A DNA stretch of 64,000 nt from Polydactylus sextarius (taxonomy: Eukaryota > Chordata > Actinopteri > Polynemidae). Below are positions 1 to 12,330 of this stretch, in pieces (within the stretch, counting starts at the first letter, position 1; each line of letters begins with the position of its first letter). The notes under the pieces are model-generated. The model made no database searches. It was not told the DNA's origin and saw nothing but the letters and a program-made list of their open reading frames with translations. A program made the translations under genes and the position numbers. Location of the stretch: assembly GCA_016801845.1 (NCBI GenBank), contig CM028918.1, positions 15,638,501 to 15,702,500 on the forward strand, given 5' to 3'.

Positions 1-236
1 TGAAATAATTAGGGCTGTCCCAAAGCACATAGTGAGTCCAGTTATCATCAGCTTTAGTAGCAAAGACTAGCCTTGTCATGAACACTTACATTGCTCTACG
101 CTACAGTTTACGGCTGAAGAGATGCTCCATTTAATTATTATTGTTTCATAACAGGTATCACTTTATTTGCAATAATGTCAATTGTACCAAACTGTCAAGA
201 TCGCTTGATATTGGGAAACAAATCAAATAAAGATAC

Positions 237-319
237 TGTCAGAAGTGGGATTCGAACCCACGCCTCCAGGGGAGACTGCGACCTGAACGCAGCGCCTTAG
301 ACCGCTCGGCCATCCTGAC
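237..319 (-). tRNA. tRNA-Leu (anticodon CAG), copy 1
   Basis: Reading the minus strand gives an 83-nt type II tRNA, including an encoded A discriminator. The acceptor stem is GTCAGGA/TTCTGAC. The D-arm contains TGGCCGAGCGG (A box). The anticodon stem CTGCG/CGCAG encloses the loop TTCAGGT, so the anticodon is CAG and reads leucine CUG codons. A long variable arm and the B box GGTTCGAATCC follow, with no intron. The downstream sequence has only runs of three Ts, so the Pol III terminator is weak or non-canonical. Confidence 0.95.
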
Positions 320-703
320 GTCTGTCTATGGTAAACTATCAGCTGACTCACCGTGGCCGGACTTATCTGCATTTCAACAGGAATAAATAGTGTATTTGCT
401 GGAGAATATTTCCAGTGGTGGATTAAACCACATTCTGTGTTTTAGTAAGTATGTTGGGCAGCAGAAAGGTCAAATTAAATCATGTATGTGTTACATATGT
501 CACAGATTTTGATGTTGATTAATAACATGGTTATTATTGTATGATCAGGATCCTAAAGACACAGTTTAATTAAACACAACACAAAATACACAAAGAATTT
601 AATAATTATTGTCTCATAACAACTTTCACTTTGATGCAAATATGTCAGGTTAGAGTATCACGATCATTTTATTGATTTTTGGAAGGACAAATGATAAAGT
701 TGT

Positions 704-786
704 TGTCAGAAGTGGGATTCGAACCCACGCCTCCAGGGGAGACTGCGACCTGAACGCAGCGCCTTAGACCGCTCGGCCATCCTGAC
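704..786 (-). tRNA. tRNA-Leu (anticodon CAG), copy 2
   Basis: The sequence is identical to the copy at 237-319: same stems, CAG anticodon, variable arm and B box. It is the second member of the 467-bp tandem duplication. As for copy 1, no run of four or more Ts follows closely on the transcribed strand. Both A and B boxes are intact, so it is expected to be functional. Confidence 0.95.
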
Positions 787-1364
787 GTGGGTAACAGCTA
801 CAACAGTCGAGTCAGTACACGTGTCCACAAAGATCTCAGATTTCAACTACATATTTTTTGTTTCCTACATTTAATCCATATAATCAAGACACATTGGTTA
901 GAATTTGTTGATCAAATTTAACATTTGATGACACATTTAATGTAAAATCAATATGATTTTCAATTTTTTTGGCATTTGGCACTTTTTAGTATACAAACTG
1001 AAAATGTAAAAATGATGTTAAATCACTATTTATCAAATTATTTGCACCTCTGCAGTGAAGAATTAGGAAGAAAAAGAAGGAATTTCAGTTTCACTTGATT
1101 TGTCCAGCTCAGCTGATTCAAAGAAAATGATCTCTCTGTAAAATAGGAGCATGGACAGAAGGAATCATTAAATAAATCCAGTTTCAGTTTGAAAAGAACT
1201 TCAATGATTGCCATTATATACTTTTTATTGTTAATAGACACAAAGAAAGGAGACTGATGCTAAGGCAAATGGAAAAAAAAAACATGGAGTCAAACAAAAG
1301 ACTGTCAGTATTTAGCCATATGTTCTGTTTCTCAGAAGCACACATGTCTCCGTCTCTCTCTCTT

Positions 1365-1403
<39 letters not shown>

Positions 1404-2519
1404 ATTAGTTTCAGCTGAGAGCGAGACAGCTGTAGATTAATATCAGCTTCTGACTCTAGCGATGACGGACAAAAGAAAGGTGGAGAGGTGCTCTCTCTCT
1501 TTATTGCTGATGGTACTCAAAAATACACCTTCTTCTATGTCGTTTTTTTTTTAAATCTATCTTTTCTCCCTTAGCTCTCTTTTTTTCCTCAAACGAAACC
1601 ACAAATGCCTCGTTTCCACAAAGACTTGAGAGTTAATTCAGTTCTCCAGCAGAACAGAGAGGCATGAAGCTGTGCTAATTGTGTAAAACACGGGGTTAAG
1701 GTTAAGGACAAGAACTGCTCTTTGATACAAAGCACACTGGGAGAAGGAAGTGCATTGATTCATCACTTCATTTCACTAAAATATTAATACAGTTATACAT
1801 GTTTAACACACTGATCTTTACAGTTAATGTTTTTTTTTTTTTTTTACTTTATGATATCCGCAAGGAATTAAGGTTTTTGTTTTTCAGTTTGTGACCAAAC
1901 CAATAGAGGTGAGTGGTCCACATAGAAAGTTTATTGTGATTGTTGTATGTTCTTGTTTGTATTTTCCTTTTTTCATTTTTGTGATATATGTATGAATTCA
2001 TTATCTCACTTTCCAAAGAACACTTTCCTCTTTTTTTCCCACTTTTATTAACATTTTTATGAAGTTGAATCATTTTTGTCTATTAATAGTTGCCTTTTTT
2101 TTTTTTATCCTGTTCCATTTTTTTCCTTTAATTTCTCTAACGCAATGTCATTTTTAAAAACGTAGGGTTCAAAATAAAGAAGATCCTCCTGCTGTTGATA
2201 CACAAAAAAGCTTCTTACACCTTGTGTAGTTGGACTAAATAGTTAAAATTATTAATGGCAAATTTCTTCAACGAGACATCATGAGTCCGTTTGTCTGTCA
2301 AACCCACTGTTACTTCAATTTTGATTGTTTAATCCAAATTTTTCTAAAATAATCAAACGTGACCGAACGTATCAGCTGAGACACTCGGTCATGTCTGTCC
2401 CCAAACAATAACACATGGACATGTTGACACTGCATGACTGAGTTTATTTTTGTCTTAACGTCACGTTATTTTTCTGCTTCTGTGCCAGTGACAGCTGTGA
2501 CCAGAGACACTGTGTTTTT
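787..2519. other. noncoding AT-rich DNA
   Basis: No gene was recognised. The stretch is AT-rich with many homopolymer T and A runs and one TG/AG microsatellite. The short open frames here are of chance length and have no recognisable protein family. Confidence 0.6.
1368..1403. repeat. (TG)n(AG)n microsatellite
   Basis: A run of TG dinucleotides passes directly into a run of AG dinucleotides with no interruption. Confidence 0.9.
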
Positions 2520-2890
2520 GGGTTGTCTGTCTGTCTGTCTGTCCGTCTTCTTCTCAACAACATCTTAAGAGAAATGCCATACACGTGTTCATTTGGACTT
2601 AAGGATGAACTGTTTAGACTTTGATGACCAAAGGTCAAAAGGTCACGTGACCCCCACAAAACATGTTTTTAGCCTCTGTGAATGTGATATCTCAAGACAG
2701 AAAATTTCTGTCAAATCTGTAGTGATTCCATTCACTGCAAATTTGGCAGAAATTTTCTTGTAGGGTGAACTGATTACATTTTGGTGTCAAAAGGTCAAAG
2801 GTCAAGGTTTCTTAGCCTACACAAGGCATGTTTTTTGTCATAACTCATGAATTTAAATTTATTGAGAATTCATTATAGTTTCTTGTGTGA
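2520..2890. repeat. interspersed repeat with two related internal units and a (CTGT)n start
   Basis: The segment opens with a CTGT microsatellite (2525-2547). Two similar blocks follow, about 2580-2690 and 2755-2850. Each has GATGAACTG or GGTGAACTG, then a TTTGGTG-like stretch, AAAGGTCAAAGGTCA half-sites, and then ACA-AA-CATGTTTTT. The style is that of the repeats scattered through fish genomes, but the family is not named with certainty. Confidence 0.45.
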
Positions 2891-3578
2891 TCGTCGAAAT
2901 GCAACCTGAAAGAAATCTACAGATCTGTTTTTCTACTTCAGCTGGTCATCAACAAATCTGAGCTACATGTGAATGTCAATCAAGACCAAATCATATTAGA
3001 AAGTAAACCACACAGCAGTGAAGGGAGATGTGCTGAGTATTAAACTACTCCATGTAGGATTGTTTGTATCTATTTGATGAGCTGCTGTTTGTTGTTGTTG
3101 GAGGTGATGCAGCTCCTCCCTCAGGGATTAATACTCATTTCATCTCATCACAATCCCACTCATCTCTCTGGTCCCGCCTGCCCCTCCGCAGTCTTCATAG
3201 CTCTGCTGAGGAATGTGAAGCCTGTTAATTCCTCTGAGCTCCACAGCAACTTGCTACCACATTTACTGCACATTAACAACACACTCATTCCCAACATTCA
3301 AATAAACTGAGAGGCTGGCAGCCACACACACGAGCCACATGCATTTTTCAGAGGGAGATCATTTCATTTCAGCCGACATGTGCTGCACACAACTTAAACA
3401 TCCAATATGCCAACACTTACAGTTACATTAGCGTATATTAAACAATTCTGTAACTGTATTCACAAAAAATAGTGTTGATCTAATACCCAAGTCACTCAAG
3501 GTCAGCTTTGCTGCTAGGTAGAAGTAACTACCCCTTATCAGAAAACACTGATTGGTGAAGTACACAATGACTCACAAG
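2891..3578. other. noncoding; a GC-richer segment at about 3100-3330
   Basis: No gene was recognised. The segment at about 3100-3330 is less AT-rich and less repetitive than its surroundings and has one plus-strand open frame of 78 codons with no family resemblance. It could be conserved noncoding DNA, but the sequence alone cannot show this. Confidence 0.35.
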
Positions 3579-3830
3579 TAGGGATGTCCGATAATACTGG
3601 CCGACCGATATTATCGATATTAACATATCGGTTTTGCCTCCGATAATGAAACCCGAAAAAGTAATTTCTCATTTTACCAAATGTGCTGGAATAAATGCTT
3701 GTAGGGTCCTCAGATGATTTCCGGTGCGCGATTGATGACCTCATCAAACCGCACTGGGAGGCAAAACAACAACAACAGTGTGTGGCTAGCTGTGGCTAAC
3801 AAGCTTGCTCGCTTGTTGCTGCACAAAATG
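3579..3830. mobile_element. hAT-like DNA transposon end (fragment)
   Basis: The block starts TAGGGATGTCCGATAAT and is followed by palindromic CCGATATTATCGATA and CATATCGG motifs. This resembles the ends of non-autonomous hAT elements common in fish. No matching opposite terminus is visible, so it is treated as a one-ended fragment. The adjoining 3838-3970 block (GGGGCGTTTCC...) may be another DNA-element remnant. Confidence 0.35.
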
Positions 3831-4072
3831 ACCACAATAGGGGCGTTTCCAACATAGGAACCTCCAGGTAATAATATGGGAACTCAGCCAACTCAATCTT
3901 GGGGTAGGTACTACGTTCAACCCCAAAAAGTTCTTGGGCGGGGCTTTAGGTTTGAGCCGGTGGTGACTGGTTGTAACTCAAGATGGTACCTGACGAGTCA
4001 ACAAAGTATCACCATTTTTAAGACCCAGCAGCAGAAGCATATGAATAAATAGTTTCTATAAACAGAATCGAA

Positions 4073-4106
4073 GAAGCGAACGAAGCGAACGAAGCGAACG
4101 AAGCGA
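4073..4106. repeat. 9-bp minisatellite, 3.8 copies
   Basis: The unit GAAGCGAAC is repeated exactly three times and then partly, without spacers. This is an ordinary short tandem repeat rather than a spaced array. Confidence 0.85.
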
Positions 4107-5727
4107 CACAGTCAAAACCGTCACAAATGATCACAGGGTTTCTCATATAATGATCAAAAATTAATTCATTTTTTTCAACACTAAACACAACGTTAAAAAC
4201 AAATGGATGATTCCGTTGTCTCGCTCTCTCCCACATACACACGCACACAGGTCTGCAGTGTGTAGTTTACTTATAGTAATGCAATGACTGATTTGGTAGA
4301 AGGTTAAACTCAATGAAAACACTGCCAGAAAAATGAATCTACACAAGATTCAGGAACTTTTCTTTGCTCAAAGGACTGAAGAAATATATTTCAAGTGTGG
4401 TTCACAGTTCTTACTGTTAACTGTTAAACATTAATTAAAACATCAGACTCACAGTCAGCAGTCAAGTATGCATAAATGCTCAAAATCTTTCATCTTCTTA
4501 TTCTTCTCACAAAAACATACTACTGACAAAACTTTGTGTCCTTCACTGTGTCTATCTGCTTTTCTGTAATAGATCAAATTCTTTAAGGCTGATGGAGCCG
4601 AGGGACTAACAAGAGAAATGAAAATAGTAAGTGACTTCATATTTTCACAGCTTTTTTTTTTTTACACGTGTAAGTTTAAAAAAAAAATGAATGAATGAAT
4701 AAAAATAAGGGACCTTTAAGTTTTCTCAGCTCTGTGTTTCATGTTAACCTTTTGCAGATATTTGCAGATTTTTAGCATTTATATGTTAAGTTTGGTCTTT
4801 CAATCAGTGTTTGAACATTTTGTAATCTCAGTTGTCTGAATGTCAGTTGATTAAATTGAAAATGGATTGGTGTTCACTTGATGTAATACTTGTTTGGGGG
4901 AAAATTATTTGAAAATTGAATGAAGTGGTAAATTGTGTGAATTTAAACCTCAATACATGAGAATGTGTGCTCATTTTGTGTTGGTGGGTAGTGTGACAAA
5001 AGCTTTAACATGTACAGTTTGGCCTTGACTTACTTCAATGCTTTTAGACAGAAAGTGGAGAAAAAAGGAACATGGATAAACAGCAGTTCTTCTGTACAGG
5101 CACCAACACATCTCACACAAAGCTGCATTAATCAATATCTTTGGATTAGTCAATCAACCAACTCCATGCCACAGGAAATGGGTCACTTGTAGTGTCGGAC
5201 TGAGACAAGGAATACTCACCCACCGTGCAGCTCTCACTCTTTTAGCTTCTTTTAGGCCTTTGTTTTGGTTTTACGCTACATTTATTACATGCATCAGCCT
5301 CTGCGCTCTCATCACCATGTTTTCAGTAGCAATACGCAGCTGTTTCCAGCTGAAACTTGTCTCCCCTGCTCCTTGAACCGGTGACTTGATGCAACAAGTC
5401 GAGACGTGTCGGTGGTCATTTCTGCAGACGGAGAGAGTCAACACTACAGACATAAGATGATAACACTTAATCCATTTATTCACTGGCCATCACAGACTGG
5501 TAAAAATATTTATTAAGAAATGTACTTTTAAGAGTTTATTTGTTTCTTTGCAGGTTGAAACCAACCAATAAACATAAAAAAATGTCCATGAAAAGGAATG
5601 AACAGAAAGAATTTTTTTTTATAAACAAACATGATGAATAAGAAAAAAATAATTATGTATATATAATTAATCTAAAGGCTTTCATTTAGAAAATTATTGA
5701 AACTGTGAATGTTTTGTAAGTGCTATA
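4107..5727. other. noncoding DNA
   Basis: No gene, RNA or recognisable element was seen. Short open frames on both strands look like chance. Confidence 0.55.
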
Positions 5728-5780
5728 GAGATGGATGCTTTTCTTTTACCTTGAGGAGGTAAAAGAAAAGCATCCATTTC
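5728..5780. repeat. near-perfect inverted repeat (hairpin)
   Basis: The left arm 5731-5750 is the exact reverse complement of the right arm 5758-5777 (20 bp). The spacer is the 7 nt TTGAGGA. Three further pairs, one a G-T, extend the stem to 5728 and 5780. The stem is short for a microRNA precursor. Confidence 0.85.
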
Positions 5781-8004
5781 AGCCTTTCAGTCTCAGCGTA
5801 TACCTCCATGCCTCCTGTCCTCCATCGCTCCATCCTTCTGTCTGTGATCTCTGCAGTTAGAGCAGATCAGAGTTAAGTGAGACTATCAGGTTTCTCCTCC
5901 CTTGACGACTGTTTACAGGAGAGACGGAGTGGAACAGCCCTTTAACAATGAGGAGCGAATCCTCCTGCTCTGTCCTGCAGCATTCCCTGCATTTCTACCG
6001 CAGTTCCTGTGGCAGAAGAAGAAAGACACAAGGGAAACAGGGACAGAATGATGAACACTTTGTTACAAACAACCCACACTGAGCGGGAAAACAGGAGGAT
6101 GACACATCGAGTAGAGAAAATAAGGAAAATTTACACTATGAAACCTAAGAATTTCTCACACTTGCCTTGAAACTTAAGAAAATATTGGTGTTTTATTAGA
6201 TTAATTAGTTGAGGAGGAAAAGAAATATGCCATCTGTTGTACCTTATGTCTCGGTAACTTATGTGTCACCTTGAACTTGTACAGAAAGACAGACATTATC
6301 ATCTTTCTTTATCTTACATGTTACTTCATTTGAGACACTGCAAACATTTACAGCTAGAATCTGCTACTTTTTACACCGCTAGATTGTTTTTGATAATTTT
6401 TGTAACTGGTTACTTTTCATAAGTAATTTGTGATCAACAAATGATGATGATGATGATACATACATAGATTTCGATAAGACTTTAGTGAACCTCGGGGGAA
6501 TATTCACATCATATACCTTTACTGACTGCAACATCAATGAGACTGATCATTAATGTATCAATGATTATAATTCAATTCAATGTAATGTGGCATGTTCCAA
6601 ATAACAAGATGTTTCGGCCAATACATTCTTCTTTACCGACTGCCAGTGAACATAAACACAAACACAAACCCTCTGATTACTTTAGATCACTAGTTTCAAT
6701 TTGATTTAAAAACAAGACAGAAACATTGTAACTTTGTGCAGAAAACAGGGAAATTAATGTATTTTATCCTTTAAGTCCTGTTTGAAATTTGTTTAGTTTT
6801 CCAAACAAATTTGGTGAAGATTAATTAGACAGAGATTCTTACACAACCAGTGCTGTTATTTCATAAGTGCTGTTTCAGATCAATCTAAAAATAGTTTTAA
6901 TGGCTGTCCATGCAAAAATAATCACAACATTAAGTATCAACAAAAGAAATTTCAAAACAACTATAAGTAGCCTCAAATGTGCAATATTTCTCTGGCACTG
7001 GTGTTTGCTGGTTTGGATTGAGTGTTTGTTGGAATACCATTATGAAGACAAACTAAACCAAATGTCAGTGACGTTCATTTCTGTTTTTCCCTCTTTTGTT
7101 TTTAATATAAAAATGTCAAATGACAACACAAACACTCGAGGCCAAAGCTGGAGGCCAACACTTCCATCAACATAGTGACAGGCTATATTTAAAAATCATT
7201 AAAATAGTTGATATGCTTGACAGAAGTCACAATAAACCAACCAAATGTGCTGCGTTTTAAATGGAGGTACAGAGTCGGGTGGAAACACAGCTGTGGTTCT
7301 TGTTATCCAGCCTTTCTGTGCCAGAGCTGTCAGCTTTGGGGTAAAACAAACCCTGGGTCTGAACATAGTGATTGACTTTTACTGAGGTTTGTTTACCTCC
7401 CACATGCTTGATTTCCATTGATTTCAACTGGAGGAGAAGTGGAAACTATAACAATGTGGACAGATCCACAAATGGTAAAAGCTTCTTACACCTCATATTA
7501 GTTTGGTTTAGTTACTCAGACATACTGATTGAGGGGTTTAAAATTAGGAGGTTGTAGGTTGTGTTTTTACCTGGTGATTCAAACATTGATATTTTTTTTC
7601 TATTTTTCATTTGGTGATTAAAACATGCAAAATTGATGCTTTGATGCTAGGGGTGGACTGGTTCACTTTACAGTGATCCTTTTTACAGAAGCATGTCCTT
7701 TCTGCATCTTTACACAGGACTATATGAGGATCCATGTGGTTTTCAGTGTCTCGCTGTATCAAGGTAACACCCAAACAAGCTTATAATGAAATAGTGGCCG
7801 TACAGTAACAGGCATTTGTTGACCTTCATCAAAGTGGTTGCAGTAATAACCATGATAAAACCAACTGGTTCCATTGACATTTTAAGTGATAAATCCACCT
7901 ATTTTTAAATCTGCAGGCTAACGATGCATTTTCATTCTTGGTCCACTTATTTTTAATCTGTTGTAACGTCTTCAATTCTGTGTTTGTCGCTCATTATATA
8001 CCAT
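5781..8004. other. noncoding DNA
   Basis: The first 250 bases are relatively GC-rich. The rest is AT-rich and unremarkable. A 102-codon plus-strand open frame (6867-7175) has no recognisable domain and is AT-driven. No splice-flanked coding segment was recognised. Confidence 0.5.
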
Positions 8005-8541
8005 GTGTCTCAAATCGCATACTTCCATACTTACACTTACTATTTTGAGTGTGTAAGTGCGTTCACACTGACAAGTAGGGGAGAATGCAGTGTACTGTTA
8101 ATACCCGGAAGGTGGACTCAAAACAGTAATAAAGTTAAGTGTGGAATGATGGACACTTCTCACTCTCAATGATAGCCATCTTGGCTACGTAGCAGAAGGA
8201 GAGGGATGGCATAATCTCCAGCTCACATGAAACATGGGGCCCACACAAGCAAACAACAGGACTATTAAGGCTTTCATCCTTGATTATAATTGAATTGAAA
8301 ACTAACCGTCGGATATGTTGGTGAGCGATAATTATAGTTCAAATCGGTGATTCAGTGAACGTTCTGTTCAGTGATAAAAAGGAGAAGAAGAAGACGTTGC
8401 AATCATCATTTCCAGTAAGTGCACAATAATTAGAGACTCAACTACCCTGTTGAAATCCATGGACTACGGAAGTAAAGCACATAGTATACATAGCATACTG
8501 CATGGAAGTGTACTAACGAAAGTATCCGAATTGGGAGACAC
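8005..8541. mobile_element. non-autonomous DNA transposon (MITE-like)
   Basis: The left end reads GTGTCTCAAATCGCATACTT. The reverse complement of the right end reads GTGTCTCCCAATTCGGATAC, an imperfect terminal inverted repeat with an identical seven-base tip. Subterminal ACTTCCATAC-type motifs also recur in inverted orientation near both ends. The element is 537 bp and has no transposase frame. No target-site duplication is clear, so the superfamily is left open. Confidence 0.55.
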
Positions 8542-11008
8542 TAAATACTTGTGTTCATTGTTTCATCTTGTTTCTTACCGTGTTACTTTATGTTTTAATA
8601 TTGTTTGTACAGCACTTCTTTTGTATGCACCTGTTCAGTATATCAAACCTGTCGTTAGTGTCAAAAACATTTATGTATTGTGTTGCTGAAATAGCTACTG
8701 AAGACTGAACATTTACTCCATTTATTGAGCTTATTGTCTTAGTTCTAAACAATCCCATTTACAGTGTCACATGGTCCTGTGGCAACAGAAGTGTAGATTG
8801 CTTCATTTCTTTCTCCATTAACCCTTCAGTTGGCATAAATGAGTTCTGAAAGAAATAAAAGCCCCATCTACTTCCAGTCCATGGGTCCTTTGCTTGCAAA
8901 AAATATGAACAGGATTCTATGGAGAGAAAAAAATGATTTTCTGGTCCCGTTTGAAATGTGACTCACACTAATAGTTATCATTTAAATTAAGATAAAGCAT
9001 ATGTGTGATTCAGGGTAGAAGTCAAAGTAGATTGGAAAATAATTTTATCTCTTCATTCACTTCTTTTTTTTCGATCCAAGGACCCAGTGGGTCCACCGGC
9101 ATCGCCATGACTTGGGCTCCTTTTACTGCACAACACTGCCCCGGCCGTTTCCGGTGGTTATTACTCTGTTTGCTGATTACTGCTACGGATCACTAAGCTC
9201 CCTGAAAACTGACCAAATTACATGCACAAAACACCTTAACACACTCTCATGCATACCCTGAAAACCAGTAAAAACTTTATTTTGACAGCCCACTGATGAA
9301 GTGGTCCATTGGGATTTGTCTATGACCCATGAAATACCTTCTGTGGATAAAAAAACATATTTGATCTTTTAAGCTGTTTTTGTTAGAAGTCAAATTTACA
9401 ATAGGATTTTGAAGATTCAGTCTGTATGAGATGCTTGATATTTAGACACACTGAACAAATATTGTTGGTTTTATGTTTGAAATATTTTATGAATCTTAAT
9501 CAAGTCTACTTTCATGATAAGATGGAAAAGGACTTTTACAAGCCTGATGTTTTGCACTTGAATATGAAAATCACTTTTGTTGATGTGATCAAATTTAACA
9601 GCTACGTAATACACTTCATCTGTCACTGCTTAATGTTGCAGCAGGTCAGGCCAACTTCAATAAATTAAGATATAGAATACTGCTAGGGATGCACTTTAAA
9701 ATAACTGGAACACTATTTCTAACATTTCTCTGGAATCTGATGAATTTTTGGTTTCTTGAGGCAGAGCTACTGCACTCGAGTGTTTTATTTTAAACAAGGA
9801 GAATCAAAAGGTTTCTGGAATAGTAAGGCTGGCCATGGTCAGACACCGGGGGAGGAGTCCAAGAAGACAAACAAGTCCAGGAAGGCAAAGGAAAGAGACC
9901 AAAATCCAAAAAACACAAGGAATCAGGACAAGAGGCAAACAGAAACTGAACAATTTTCTGACGACTGAAAAAGGAATTAATAATGACATGACAAAGGAAA
10001 GTGGAAGGAGTAACACAAAAACATGAATTTAAACAACAATGAACTCGTGAAGTGAGCGATTTCAAAATAAAACAGGAAATAAATGTTATGTGTAATGTAA
10101 CAAATCAAAAACATCATAAGCCACTGGTTTTGGTCCAGATACATTTTTTAGTTCCTTAATATATGTGAGACAATAGCAAAAACAAACCAACACTGAAAGT
10201 ATTTTCTCCCAAGTCTTTCCAAGTTCATCTCAACATAAAAGCAGCCAGCCCGTTGTCTCCCTGCTCAGCTGTCTGTATATTTCTCAGAGGCAGTGAAAGC
10301 TTGGCCTCTGCTGTGCCTGAACCACCGCCAGCATTACATTGACAAGTCTTATCTGGGATGATAGATGGATCCCATCAATTGCTCTGATTTTATTTTTAAG
10401 GAGACAGACGCCTGGTGCGTTGTGCCGCGCTGCCACCCCTGCCAGGGTTATTTTCCAAGCTGACAGAATATAACACAAACACAGATACAAGTCACACTGT
10501 GGAGTTCACTGCTGCCCTGAGGAATGTGTGTGTGTGACTACTGAGTCTTCTACAATAGTCGGATTAAGTATCACCTCTTTCAAATGTCAACGGTGCCTCA
10601 CACACTCACACTTGAACAGAGAGCTCTCCATGTCTCGGCCTGGACCTCCGGACTACTGGGAGGTAACACTAAACAAACACAGACTTACCTGGACAGGTAA
10701 CCCGAGAGGGGATCCACCTTGACACCCCTCTGCACCCCTTGCACCAAACCCCCTCACCCCCACCACTGCCCCATTTCCTGCCTGAGTCCCACAAGCATTA
10801 GCGGGCATGGCTGCAGGGCCTCAGGGTGTGTGAATATGCTCTTAATGGAGCTGAGGACCAAACAGGTAGACAACAGGAGCAGAGGGAAGGAGGAGGGGAT
10901 GAAGAGTGATTGGTGAGGTGTGAAGATGAGCAAATCTGGTTGGACAGGTGATCTATGGCCACAGTGAAAAGAGTAAAAGAGGGAGTTTAAAGGATTTTGA
11001 GAGTAAAT
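8542..11008. other. noncoding DNA; a less AT-rich stretch at about 10200-10480
   Basis: No gene was recognised. The 10200-10480 part is of balanced composition and free of simple repeats, as regulatory or conserved noncoding DNA often is, but conservation cannot be judged from one sequence. Open frames at 9756-10065 on both strands overlap each other in a purine-rich tract and look like chance. Confidence 0.4.
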
Positions 11009-11085
11009 GGGGGTGGCAGTAGCCTAAAGGTTAGAGATCATGGGATCGATGGTTCAAATCCCACAGATCCCACGAGCTGAAAAGG
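11009..11085 (+). mobile_element. tRNA-derived SINE head (fragment)
   Basis: The segment GGGGGTGGCAGTAGCCTAAAGGTTAGAGA matches a Pol III A-box region. Near 11051-11061 comes GGTTCAAATCC, a B box at tRNA-like spacing. It cannot fold as a tRNA because the acceptor stem is missing, which is the usual state of a SINE head. The body and tail downstream are not clear. Confidence 0.55.
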
Positions 11086-11192
11086 ATGTTTGAGTTAGGA
11101 ATTAAAAAAACTTTGATCCTCAAAGAAATCACAGCTGTGGAGAATCCAGTTTATTAAACTGCTTCAGTCAAAGTTGTAACCTAAAAAAACTC

Positions 11193-11250
11193 GATAGATA
11201 GATAGATAGATAGGTAAATAGGTAGGTAGGTAGGTAGGTAGGTCGGTTGG
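11193..11250. repeat. (GATA)n(GGTA)n microsatellite
   Basis: GATA repeats pass into GGTA/GGTC repeats over about 58 bp. Confidence 0.9.
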
Positions 11251-12042
11251 TTTACTTCACCCACTATGGACATTTATGTAATATTATAGGTGTGTGACTG
11301 AGTGTTATGTCATTCATTTAAATGCTGCTGAATAATAATCAAATTCACTTAATTCTTTCTTACATAAGCTTTATCCACCTCTTTTACAGTTGCCTGAAGG
11401 TACATCCTGTACAAATAACTGCTGCATTACAATTCTCACACTTCATCGTGCATTGATGTGACCGTATATAAAAACTGGGCGATGTCACAACAGTCCTTCA
11501 ACATCCATGTACAGATTTTATGCTGAAGTGAGAGCACAGTATATACAGTATGTATGAGTCTCTCAGTGAAGCAGTGAACATTTCCCACCATACTGGCCCA
11601 AAGAACATTTGCACGGCATCTCTTTACTCTGACAAAACAAAGTGAGAGCCTGAGCACAGTAACCTGATACCTTCTGCCTGAAAACACTGCAACCAAGTGA
11701 GCTGCAGCAGAAACTCGTTGATTTAACTACACATCGACTCTCATTAATATTATGTTGTGCACACTTCCCTATCTCTTCTCTTCATGTTTCCTTATTATTT
11801 ATTTTTACTTCATTAGACAAAAATTTGACTGTAAAAACAATAATAAGGTAATATTCCTGGCATTGAAAGTGACACAAAGGTCGTCCCTTGACATTTTGAG
11901 TCAAAGGTTGGTGGTACAGTGATTAAATAGTGACTCAGTGTAACAGTGACACTAAAAACAGTCAAGCTGGTGAACTTTTACCAGATGACCTGTATGATTC
12001 TCTTGATTATGACATTGTGTTTAAGTTCTCTTGTCTAAATTA
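11251..12042. other. noncoding DNA
   Basis: No gene or repeat was recognised in this stretch. Confidence 0.5.
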
Positions 12043-12330
12043 CGTGTGTGTGTGTGTGTGTGTGTGTGTGTACAGGGACCTGCCTCACCTATGGGGACGA
12101 AAAGTAGGTCCCATAATGTAAAAAAACACAAAATTAAGGCGAAGACATGACTTAATGCTTGGTTAAGGTTAGGGTCAGGTTTAGATAAAGGTTAGACAAG
12201 TGGTACCAACAACTGAGATCTCTTGGGTTTCCAGGAAAGTGTCCAGGAAATCAATGCAACTCAATGAAATGTCCCCTGAAGTCATGAAGACATGACTCAC
12301 TGTGCGTGTGTGTGTGTGTGTGTGTGTGTA
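12043..12330. repeat. interspersed repeat bracketed by two TG microsatellites
   Basis: TG runs at 12043-12072 and 12301-12330 bracket a unique-looking core. The core starts CAGGGACCTGCCTCACC and includes TATGGGGACGAAAAG, AGGTCCCATAATGTAAA and a TTAAGGTTAGGGTCAGG tract. This is the layout of a repeat often seen in fish DNA. A possibly related short piece (GGGGACAGAG, GAGGACATTTTGGTCC) lies in plg intron 17 near 28950-29005. Confidence 0.45.

Larger units (their letters stand above)
131..786. repeat. tandem duplication carrying two tRNA-Leu genes
   Basis: Two units, about 131-319 and 600-786, are offset by 467 bp. They share the whole tRNA gene and also the flanking sequence on its 3' side: both hold an AATTATTG-TCATAAC block followed by TTTCACTT/TATCACTT and a TGCAA-TATGTCA block. 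The tRNA parts are identical while the flanks have drifted. This indicates a local duplication followed by selection on the tRNA body. Confidence 0.75.

Noticed and set aside
4073..4106. Regular repeat that might suggest a CRISPR-like array
   Set aside because: Direct 9-bp units without spacers in a vertebrate genome: a plain minisatellite.
5728..5780. Hairpin considered as a microRNA precursor
   Set aside because: The stem of about 23 bp is shorter than usual precursors and perfectly paired, and there is no flanking stem.
6867..7175. Plus-strand open frame of 102 codons
   Set aside because: No domain, no signal or splice context, and AT-rich codons. Probably chance.
11009..11085. Possible real tRNA gene
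   Set aside because: Only A- and B-box-like parts are present. There is no acceptor stem or proper anticodon arm, so it is a SINE head.
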